The position numbers were made by a program, and so were the translations under genes. The notes under the pieces are model-generated. The model was not told where the DNA came from. It saw only the letters and a program-made list of their open reading frames with translations, and did no database searches. Of a stretch of DNA of 64,000 nt, positions 53,331 through 64,000 are shown piece after piece. Location of the stretch: contig JAFFSR010000248.1 in the NCBI GenBank assembly GCA_017163975.1, positions 1,568,501-1,632,500 of the forward strand. Reading direction: 5' to 3'. This DNA comes from Anastatus disparis. Taxonomy: Eukaryota > Arthropoda > Insecta > Hymenoptera > Eupelmidae. The first letter of the stretch is position 1. Each line of letters starts with the position of its first letter.

Positions 53331-56300
53331 TTAATTAGATTTATAGCCGTATGGATAGCTAATCTCGTTATTTACAAATCGTCTCTTTGAGTACACGGGC
53401 TCGCATATTTTACATTCAGGTCGTGTTATAACATCGTGAAACCGTGTGCGTCTAATAGCGTCATAGTTTGCAAAAAGTGGCGGTATTTCACCAGTAATAA
53501 GATTTCGTATGGAATCAAAGTTTATTTTCTGACTCACCGACGAATTAAGTCTTATACCCTTGATTTTGCAAACACATCCTTCAACGCCATCTGGTGTCAA
53601 ATATTTATATCCGTAAAATTTGGGTCCACCAGAGACGAATGATGTGATGCTTGTGCCAAGACCATAACAGGCCAATTCGTCGGTCAAGTCACCCAAAAAC
53701 TGCCCTGTTTTCGCATCGTACTCACCCACGCGACTTACATACACAATAGAGTCAGTATCGTAATACAATACACGTTTACCCAACGGTTGCAATTCTTCGT
53801 AGAGTTTTAAACGCGCCAAGGCTGTGGTATAAGCGGCTACGACAACGTTACATAATGCCGATGGCTCGACAGCCGCTTCTGTGTTGTGCCAGCATACGTA
53901 AATTGTCGTATCGTCGATCGGTAAAATTGAGTCAACCTCGCTCTCAGCACTACAGAGTAATTCAAATAACCTCTGTGGATCATCCACCACTTCGGTCTTT
54001 GGCATATTTTCTCGTTGACCAAATTTACCCCACAATGAGTTTAAACAGAGTTTTGCTACAGATCTCAGACCAGCGTTATATTTTATTCGATTTCTGTCTA
54101 ATTTTATGCCCTCTTGTTGCACAAATTCCTCAATATATCGAGCAATCGCGTTTTCGTCACCGTCAGCACATTCCGAAGGGTAACCCGACGCGTACGTTTT
54201 CTCAGCGAAAAATTTATCGATATAAGTTGGAAATAGACCACCTCAACCCGTGGCTTTGTTGTACTGAGTAATTTTATAAGACCATATTTCAAATATTTTT
54301 CGGATGATATAGCCCATCTGAACAGCTTTTCTCAACTCGTCAGCAACCCACGTACCGATTAAAACACGATCATCAGGATTTTGATGGTCACAATCTGCGG
54401 TATACATTAATTCAGCACATGTTCGACATAGTGGAAACAAAAGCTTATTATGCATTTTAACGGGGAGTATAGCATGATATAAATTTCGCGGCGGCAATAC
54501 TTCACATTTAATAAGACCTTCAACGTGACTTATGTCATTCGTTTGACCCACCAGAGAGCGACACTCATCCTCGTCCACGTAGAGAGTTGGTCGACCAATG
54601 GGATATCGACCGTATTTACAGATATATGGATATAATGAACACACGTCCACGTATTTTATTTTCTCACCCTCTTTTGCATCGTAAATTTTGACTGTATTGC
54701 CCGTTCGCCCGCCAAAAAATGCTTCTCGAGGATTTAACGGCGCGTGCCATTTTCGTGTCTTATCTTCAATGTACGACCGCATATTCTCGTTTTCCGAGTA
54801 CTCTCGATCGAAATCACACTCCCACTTTTCGATAAGTTCATAACCATGGGCTCGTATTTTTTCCGATATCCGCGCGGTTCTCTCGAAACGTTCGTCCATA
54901 TTTTCACCGTTTACGAGCCTCGAGTCTCGGTTTATTGTGTAACACCAGACACAACCATGCCAACAACACCCGTGAAATTGTAAAACGATTTTCTTTCCAT
55001 TTTCAAGTACGCAATATCCGTCCACTAGAGGGCCTTCGGGAAGCCTCTTTTTTCGTGTACGAACGGTATACTGAATTTGTCGATTCAGCACATTTTCCAT
55101 CCAGCACAACCATCGCATCGCCTTCATAGACTGTTTATTTGCTTGTCTATAACCACCTTGAGGTATAATACCTATTGTATCTTTTTGTAAAAATTTTTTT
55201 CTATACACACGCATGCAAGAAGATGCGATGGTGGCGCACTCTACAAATGGATCTGTATTACCACATTCGATGAAGGTATTGCGAAAAGCCAGACATGCTA
55301 AACGTAAAATTTTCACATCTTGCTTACAGTATTTTATAATTTCATTTCTGAAATTAAATATATAATTTTCAGCTTTTTTTTCGTTATACCACTGCATAAA
55401 TTCGCGTCGCTCTTCGATCTTCATCGAATCTGGCGAAAAAGTGCATATCGGTGGCATTTCTCCCACGTAATTCTGAGTTTCCGGTGTATTAAAAAGATGA
55501 GGGAACGTACCTTTCTCGATATTAACAAGACCGTAAGCTTTTGGTAGTGCAGCTAAACCCATATGTAGATAATTCAAACTATCTATGAATTTAACCGATA
55601 AAATTTCCATTATGATTATTTTTGACCCGTTTAAAATTACATTTGGCTTATTTCTGAGATCTTTACGTTCTGTTAAATGTTTAAGAATAAATTGTGCATC
55701 AAAACCCTGCGCATTGTGTGCTATACAAACGATTTGTTTGAAATTTTTTCTTGGTGCCAAGGCCAAATCGACTAGCTGTTTCACGGGGTCAATTTCAAAC
55801 ACATACTCGCGCATCCCACATACTTCACAAGAATTTGATACATTTTCATCGTTCAAACAGTAACTACACACTTGCTGGACAACACATAAATTTGGTACAT
55901 GCAGCCTTACTTTTTTAGCCTCACAGCCTAAAATGCTCTCTGATTGCTGAGTCTCAAAATCATAAAATAAATAAAGAATTGTTTTTTTATTCATCATGAA
56001 TCCTTTTTTATCGACAATAGGTTGCATGTAACAAAGATGTTCTATTGGTCTTTTACCATTACATATTTTACAAATTATCGTATTACAATCATGTGGTTCT
56101 TTATCGTTGATGCGCACTGTTTTGCTACATACACGATAAATTTTTATACTCTCGCATACCGACCGAGAACTATCGAAAGATTTTGAATTTTCATGATTTT
56201 CAAAACAAACGGTGCCGTAAAAATCTCTGCTACATTGAAAGCATTTTATTTTTTCCTGATTTATATCACAAGGAGGCTTCTGTAAACATTTATAGCATTT

Positions 56301-57131
56301 TTGTTCACATTTATGATTTTTCGTATGACTAATTTTTTTATTGCAAGGTATACAGTAGCCTCGACTCCCAGCCGCTGCGAGTAAATTTAAAATTGGCTGG
56401 TAATGTCTGGAATTTTCATAATACATGATATTTAGAGTATGTCTAACGACATTACCAACGTCGTGTACGAAACGTGTGCCATCGTAAAGCTGTCTATACC
56501 CACGAGCAAAATTTTGAAATGAATAAACAACGATTGCGACTCCAAAGAGTGCATAATATTCTTGAAATAATTTAATCTCCTCTATACCACAGCCCGTCTC
56601 GGGTATCGTAACTCTCGCAGCTCTTACAAGTTTCAATGCTTGCACTTTCTGATATTGTGCTGTATGATGTCTTATTTTATTCCATCTGTCATGGAAAATT
56701 CCACTACGCGTTTGACCACGTATGGCGTATACGTGAGCAGCGACTAGCGAGCGTGGGAGACAAAGACTGTCGCTATTTTCAATATTTAGAATGGATTTCT
56801 TAGAAACTGATTCGCTAGTGAGAGACACACGACCCCGGCCCTCTGGTTTAGTCACAGTACTGACTTCAACATTCAAAACATCGTCAATTTCGAAACAATC
56901 ATTACTCTGCGCTATACTAGCTATCAGTTCTAGTAAATCTACCGGTGAAAAATCACGAAGCAGTCTAAAAGAAATCCATAGAGACCCGTGCACAAAACGT
57001 TCAGAGCTTATAGTCATGCCAATATAATCTGATGGTTGTGCATATTCACACACGTGACGATATAAATCGTTTATAGCAGCCTCCAACCAGCCATATACAT
57101 TTGCATTAGCTGGTGGGGGTAATATCGACAC
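53331..57131 (-). pseudogene. PolB: Protein-primed DNA polymerase B with one in-frame stop
   Basis: Replicative polymerase, about 1,265 residues. An N-terminal OTU-like segment (NSDSLCLPRSL with Asp121/Cys124; SRHYQPI with His243) precedes a Cys-rich zinc region (about 260-367). Exonuclease motifs: YDFET (391-393), HNAQGFD (473-478), YCKQD (601-605). FHGCCWHGC (719-727) marks the Vsr-like insertion. Polymerase motif A is VDVCSLYP (829-835). TGA at 54,243-54,245 (codon 963) interrupts; the same frame continues with GGLFPTYIDKFF, motif B KLCLNSLWGKFG and motif C YYDTDS (Asp1125, Asp1127). Position 57,131 is a GTG; the frame is open to about 57,270 without an ATG, so the true start may lie in a spliced exon. 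Confidence 0.9.
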
Positions 57132-57298
57132 TCTTAATTGTCGCCCTTGAAGCTTAAACTGTTTGTAATATCGTGAAGTTTCTTCATGAATGGTAATGTG
57201 TTCCTGAGCAGAAGTACCATCTCCCTGTTGAAGACATTCGTCTACAATACCGAGCAGTAATATATAAGAATTAATACAATTATAAAATTACATACATC

Positions 57299-58939
57299 TC
57301 AATAGTCGAGATCTTCTGTACCTGGTGTCGATATTGCAGATAATGTAGTTTCAGGTGAAACTATTTTATTCGACGTTTGTGCATCCTGGTCATTCCAGTC
57401 AGAGCAACCAGGCAACGGTTCATTAGGTCGTGGTGGCGCTGTAGTATCAGCAATTACCCCCTCCAACATCGTGTTTGGAGTACTATGATCATAAATCACG
57501 TGATCATCTAACGAATTTATAACTTCTCGTACTTCTTCGGTAAGCGGCAGTAGTGCAGGATCTCTCGAACTAAGCAGCTGTTCTTCTGCTGACAGAAGAT
57601 TCATCAGTAATTCATCCCCACCACTGTCCTCCATCATGTTTTGCAGGTCTGAAAATTTTTTAATATCATATCTATCAAAGTTACACTATTTTAAACAAAA
57701 AAGTCTTATCCCGCGAAATTCTTCGACCATAAATAAAAAATCTATAGATTATTGATCCGATATTGGAAATCGATATTTTTTTGTAAAACATATTTTTGGA
57801 TTCATCATTGTATTTAAAACATAAAAGTATTAGCTTGCAAAATTTTTTGACCGTAAATAAGTAAGTTATCGAGTATTGGTCCGATATTGGGAATCAATAT
57901 TTTTTTGTAAAATATATTTTTGGATTTATTATTTTATTTACAACAAAAAAGTCTTATCCCGCGAAATTCTTCGACCATAAATAAAAAATCTATAGATTAT
58001 TGATCCGATATTGGAAATCGGTATTTTTTTGTGAAACATATTTTTGGATTTATCATTGTATTTACAACATAAAAGTATTAGCTTGCAAAATTTTTTGACC
58101 GTAAATAAGTAAGTTATCGAGTATTGGCCCGATATTGGAAATCAATTTTTTTGTAAAACATATTTTTGGATTTATTATTATATTTTCAACAAAAAAGTCT
58201 TATCCCGCGAAATTCTCCGACCATAAATAAAAAATCTATAGATTATTGATCCGATATTGAAAATCGATATTTTTTGTAAAATATATTTTTGGATTTATCA
58301 TTGTATTTACAACATAAAAGTATTAGCTTGCAAAATTTTTTGACCGTAAATAAGTAAGTTATCGAGTATTGGTTCGATATTGGCAATCAATATTTTTTAG
58401 TAAAACATATTTTTGAATATATTGTTTTATTTACAACATAAAAGTCTTATGCCGCGAAATTCTCCGATGGTAAATAAAAAAGATATAGATTATTGAACGA
58501 TTATTGGCTACGATTTCGTGATTTAAAAATACATTTCTAGATTAGTTATTCGATTCATGATAGAAAATATGCCTAACTTACCTGTTGTGACACGATGATG
58601 TAACATGAGATGTCTGACTTGAGGTGCATCTTGCATTCCTCTGCTCTTAATACAACGACAAACTATATCAAGTATCTGATTATCGGTAAAAATATTTCGC
58701 TTAAACATGTAGGCTAAAGTACGTAGCCCGCAAAGTCCTATGATGAATTTAATCTTTTTTAACAGCTCATTTATAGAGCAAGTTTTCAAATTTTTGCGCC
58801 ATGCATAATTACAAAATAGTTTTATTTGTGGTTCACGAAGGAGAGACACATTTAAAATAGCTATTAAGATATTATATAAGTCTTTTTTATTCATTCTCTT
58901 TTTTGTTATTCTTGTTTCAATGTTTAAACTCAGACTCAT
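57299..58939 (-). CDS. Two-exon gene of unknown function, about 236 residues
   Basis: Exon 1 (58,939-58,582) codes for 119 residues, helical and basic, with LYNILIAILNVSLLREPQIK and FIIGLCGLRTLAYMF. It ends CAACAG and the donor GTAAGT follows. The acceptor TTTTCAG precedes 57,648, and the phase-1 joint reads straight into exon 2, passing the ATG at 57,637 in frame, to a TGA at 57,299. Exon 2 is acidic and Pro/Ser/Thr-rich (EELLSAEEQ-like start, SAISTPGTEDLDY end). The predicted intron is 933 bp. A helical basic domain plus an acidic tail would suit a transcription regulator, but that is speculation. TATAAATA lies at 58,963-58,970. It could instead be two separate genes. Confidence 0.6.
57690..58510. 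repeat. Dimeric tandem repeat inside the predicted intron
   Basis: Seven monomers of about 124 bp in two alternating types. Type 1 contains GTCTTATCCCGCGAAATTCT (57,701, 57,950, 58,197, 58,446), type 2 contains AGTATTAGCTTGCAAAATTT (57,826, 58,073, 58,318). The dimer period is about 248 bp. All share ATAAATAA, ATTG(A/G)TCCGATATTGG and CATATTTTTGGAT. Confidence 0.9.
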
Positions 58940-58962
58940 ATCAGAACCATAAATCGTTGTCT

Positions 58963-58970
58963 ATTTATAC
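58963..58970 (-). promoter_or_regulatory. TATA box of the two-exon gene
   Basis: TATAAATA reading on the minus strand, 24-31 bases before the ATG at 58,939. With the usual TATA-to-start spacing the transcript would begin at or just before that ATG, so either the leader is extremely short or translation starts at the next ATG (codon 16). Confidence 0.5.
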
Positions 58971-59549
58971 CGAAAATAAATCATAAATTTTAGGGTGAGC
59001 ATGCGCGTAAAAATATAATATTTAACTTGTCGAGACCTGTAAAAATAATTTGATATTTAAACCTCCAACTTAGCAAGAAATACATCAGTTTTGTGGGAAC
59101 CACTGAGTTGTGAGTACGAAATTCAATATTCTTGATAATCTTTAATAATTATTAACAATTTATTAAAAATCTCATATAAGATATTTAGTTAGCATGTACA
59201 TAATTAAAACTCGGGTTGCCATTATTTCGCTTATAAGAAGGTGGGACTTTTTTCTTTAAGGCGTGCGTTATGCAATTTCATTCGTCTCTCGTGTCGCGTT
59301 ATCAAACTTGGGCTGATCCTGTTACAACGAATGACTTGAGTGCATCTCTTAAGAACACCCATTCTACATCGGCCTAGTAATGGCTATTATACTTCTAAAA
59401 TCTTTGTACTTTACATACTTTATACATACACTAAATTTGCATATGCACCTAATTTGCATACGTACTTAAACTATTAATAAATATCGATATTAGGTAATAT
59501 CCTTAATATATAAATTGTGAATTTTTTTATTACATACACATCTACTGTC
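58971..59549. other. Intergenic stretch, no gene seen
   Basis: AT-rich DNA with a GC-richer part around 59,260-59,370 containing CTCGTGTCGCG. Nothing specific is recognised. If the Polinton ends on this side its terminal repeat could lie here, but I found no inverted partner near 44 kb. Confidence 0.4.
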
Positions 59550-60249
59550 AAAATAACGGATGGTATACCTCTTTCTTTTTTATAATAGTTTGATACTTTT
59601 TATTATTTTTATCATAAATTATCGATATTCATTGCGTAATGATTGATAATTCATGAATAATAATTTATAAATAATAAATATCTTTCAATATAAAATATTC
59701 AATTTTGATAAAAATATATTTACATATCATTTGCATATGTATATATGTACAGTAGTTATATACGCAACTTGGGCGTATTCACAATGAATGACAAAAATTG
59801 TAAAATAACGGGTTGTATACCTCTTTCTTTTTTATAATAGCCTGATACTTTTTCTTATTTTTTATCATAAATTATCGATATTCATTGCGTAATGATTGAT
59901 AATTTATGAATAATAATTTTTAAATAATAAATATCTTTCAATATAATATATTCAATTTTAATAAATATATATTTACATGTCATTTGCATATGTATATATA
60001 CACCAGTTATATACGCAACTTGGGCGTATTAACGGTGAATGTCAAAACACCTGATCGCAAGAGGTAGAATAGTTATACTTCCTTTTATGTTTTGGACTCC
60101 TGATACTCTTTATCGTTTTTGTATCACTAATTCTCTATATTTATTGAATCGATATCTTGGTAATAAATATACATTATATTTAAAATATAATAACCAATTC
60201 TAATGCATAGTTTATTTATCCATCTTTTGCATATCATTTGCATACGATT

Positions 60250-60262
<13 letters not shown>
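59550..60262. repeat. Tandem repeat of about 245 bp, three units
   Basis: Units begin near 59,550, 59,799 and 60,044 with AAAATAACGG(A/G)TGGTATACC-like sequence (the third is diverged) and contain ATTATCGATATTCATTG, CATTTGCATATGTATAT and TATACGCAACTTGGGCGTAT. The first two match closely. The octamer-like word ATTTGCAT recurs. No coding capacity. Confidence 0.8.
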
Positions 60263-60317
<55 letters not shown>

Positions 60318-61047
60318 TATATTTTATACAGATTTTTTGCGTACACGAGTGTGTTTTATGTATGTATAGACATACGTATTAGAGAGAGAAAGGCTTATAT
60401 ATATACACATATATTTTTATTTATTTCATAATAATAAAATAGGGAAAAGAGAGAAAGAAAAGAGAGAGAGAGAGAGAGAGAGACAGTGAGAGACGTTTCT
60501 CACGCTAAAATTTTAAGCTTTACAAAATCAGCACCCTATATACGTCTTGTGAATATAAAATAAATTTTCCAGACGGTGTTAAGTTTTTAAATTTCTTTAA
60601 AATTCATCTTTTTTTGCGAAAAAAGAATCAAGTTGACACGGGTAGCGTGAGAGTGGTATATGACTTTTTTAAATTTTTGATATAAGATGCGCCCTCAACA
60701 TTCGTGTTATCTGTTAAATACAATTTTTCCAGACGATTTAGAATTATTTATACAAAATCAGCACTGTGTCCACTAGTTCGCAGTGAAATAAGAATATCTT
60801 TACCACCTACATCGGCATTATTCGGATATCATTCCTTCTGAAATTTGAAATAATAAACCTATTTTAAAATTATTTCTCGCAAAAAGTATCTTAATATCAG
60901 TTTCAGCGTGAGAATTGAAAAAACTATGCAGTTTTTTATAATTCTGTGGTGGTGGAAATTAAGTTTTAATAGCTACGGGGCTAGTCTCGCAATCAGTCTA
61001 CTGCAGGCACCTCAAAAGCTATTATCGCGACTTTAAAAAAAATCAAA
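60263..61047. other. Microsatellites and possible upstream region of the 61-kb gene
   Basis: (TA)n at about 60,264-60,313 and (GA)n at about 60,463-60,482, followed by a stretch in which TACAAAATCAGCAC and TTTTCCAGACG each occur twice (about 60,523 and 60,752; 60,568 and 60,723). TATAATT at about 60,937 lies some 110 bases before the start codon. No gene. Confidence 0.4.
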
Positions 61048-61935
61048 ATGTTTGGTCAAGTTAATGTTAACTTACCTTTAATAGTCGGTGACAACGATAA
61101 TTTTGTGGGACAACAACAAGTTGGCCAAGTGGTAAACATCGCACCCTTGGTCAAGTATATTAACCTCGGTGTGCAATTTTTGATTCCGATAAATCAATAT
61201 TTGCTCTTGAACGAACCAGCCGCTGAGGAGGCTGTTATTAATCAAGAAGTAGACGATGAGGTGATGGTGGTTGACGACCACTATCAACCTCAGCAAGAGC
61301 AGCATGAACAAGACATAGTGCAGCAAGACGATTTACAAGACATGGTGCAGCAAGCCGATTTACAAGACATGGGGCTGCAACAACCACAAGAACATGAAAT
61401 TGAACAGGAAATTGAAGATAATAACGACGACGGTGATGCCGATTCTGGTTACTGGACGGACGCCGATACAATAAGGGACGACCCGGATTACCAGCCTCTG
61501 GGTCGACAAATAGTAGAAGAAGAAGAAAACGTCGAAGAACAACTCATAAATGTTTATCGCTCTGTGCGATACAATGAAACCAGACAACACCGTTTGTTCG
61601 ACGTGAAAAAATTGTATTGGCGTAAGGCGTTGAGGGAGTTACGATTAGTGCGTGATAGTGATCTAAATCGTACTCAACGCCGCATACGCCGAATCCGTCG
61701 GCGAAGACAGGCACTGGAGCCGTTAATACCGGTACACCGTCGGCGTCGCCTTCAAGAAGAAGATGAAAATATTGATCGCCCCCGCAGAAATCATGATATC
61801 TGCTGGGGGTGTTCAAAACCGTTTTATATTCAACGTATTCGAATGTGGGAACGGTGTGTGGATTGCGGTCTGTGGCTATGCCCAGATTGTGCCGCTGAAC
61901 CCATTCATTGTCAAAATGAAAACCTATTATTTTAG
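61048..61935 (+). CDS. Acidic/basic protein with a C-terminal zinc module, 295 residues
   Basis: Not a family I recognise. The N-terminal 55 residues are hydrophobic and ordered (VNIAPLVKYINLGVQFLIP). Residues 57-165 are strongly acidic and Gln-rich with a repeat (DDLQDMVQQ, ADLQDMGLQ). Residues 180-240 are very basic (RRIRRIRRRRQ, HRRRRL), a likely nuclear or nucleic-acid-binding signal. The end (252-288) has CWGC, CVDC, CPDC and HC pairs, a RING/PHD-like or treble-clef zinc module. Intact frame, ATG in an AAAATG context, opposite in direction to the Polinton block. It could be an accessory regulator of that element, or a gene of another element. Confidence 0.65.
   Translation: MFGQVNVNLPLIVGDNDNFVGQQQVGQVVNIAPLVKYINLGVQFLIPINQYLLLNEPAAEEAVINQEVDDEVMVVDDHYQPQQEQHEQDIVQQDDLQDMVQQADLQDMGLQQPQEHEIEQEIEDNNDDGDADSGYWTDADTIRDDPDYQPLGRQIVEEEENVEEQLINVYRSVRYNETRQHRLFDVKKLYWRKALRELRLVRDSDLNRTQRRIRRIRRRRQALEPLIPVHRRRRLQEEDENIDRPRRNHDICWGCSKPFYIQRIRMWERCVDCGLWLCPDCAAEPIHCQNENLLF

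Positions 61936-64000
<2,065 letters not shown>

Larger units (their letters stand above)
44301..58970 (-). mobile_element. Polinton/Maverick (adintovirus-like) element
   Basis: A 14.7-kb block of minus-strand genes with the full Polinton core: protein-primed polymerase B, integrase, packaging ATPase, adenain-like protease, penton, major capsid protein and a pVI/pX-like basic protein, plus family-specific unknowns. Codon use is much less AT-biased than the flanks. Genes are tightly packed, some overlapping by 1-4 bases. Four simple lesions are seen (see the genes). Terminal inverted repeats and the 6-bp target duplication expected for Polintons were not found; the element may extend beyond 44.2 and 59 kb, perhaps to 62-63 kb. 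Confidence 0.9.

Overview
The window is eukaryotic, AT-rich, intron-bearing arthropod-type DNA, most likely from an insect. It is packed with transposons, long microsatellites ((TA)n, (CT)n, (GT)n, CA/TA mixtures) and minisatellites. No ordinary host housekeeping gene, rRNA or tRNA gene was recognised. Almost everything interpretable is mobile DNA.

Layout. 1-5 kb: non-coding, with two (TA)n tracts carrying the same GC-rich tag, a GC-richer island at 3.1-3.9 kb and a GAGGCG minisatellite. 5.1-8.75 kb: a composite satellite whose units join CA/TA repeats to a TCCGTC minisatellite, interrupted by a TTAA-flanked palindromic MITE. 10.09-13.69 kb: a 5'-truncated non-LTR retrotransposon (endonuclease plus reverse transcriptase) inserted in an older tandem repeat. 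15.8-24.5 kb: decayed gag-like and coiled-coil reading frames, a recurring hairpin motif, and two TTAA-specific MITE families nested in each other, one group reshuffled by unequal crossing-over. 24.5-28.4 kb: a 3.9-kb palindrome ending in the TCCGTC minisatellite. 28.9-40.7 kb: one minus-strand Helitron that has lost its Rep domain and is split by a 1-kb palindromic element and by a 7.8-kb transposon with inverted arms. The arms of that transposon carry a transposase-like gene and 122-bp satellites rich in nuclear-receptor half-sites. 42.3-42.9 kb: remains of a Ulp1/C48 protease gene.

44.3-59.0 kb: a nearly complete Polinton/Maverick (adintovirus-like) element, almost entirely on the minus strand. 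It has protein-primed DNA polymerase B, packaging ATPase, DDE integrase with chromodomain, penton, major capsid protein, a basic pVI/pX-like protein, an adenain-type protease and several family-specific unknown proteins. Genes overlap by a few bases, as in compact viruses. Four simple lesions (two stop codons, two frameshifts) say that this copy is inactivated but young. At its polymerase end is an apparently spliced gene of unknown function, whose predicted 933-bp intron is filled by a dimeric tandem repeat. A divergent plus-strand gene at 61.05 kb encodes an acidic/basic protein with a C-terminal zinc module. It may be an accessory gene of the same element. The Polinton terminal inverted repeats were not found, so its limits are open.

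Together the Polinton genes describe a self-synthesising element: polymerase and integrase for replication and insertion; capsid proteins, protease and ATPase for making particles. The other elements record several generations of insertion, and in three places the window holds both an empty and a filled site.
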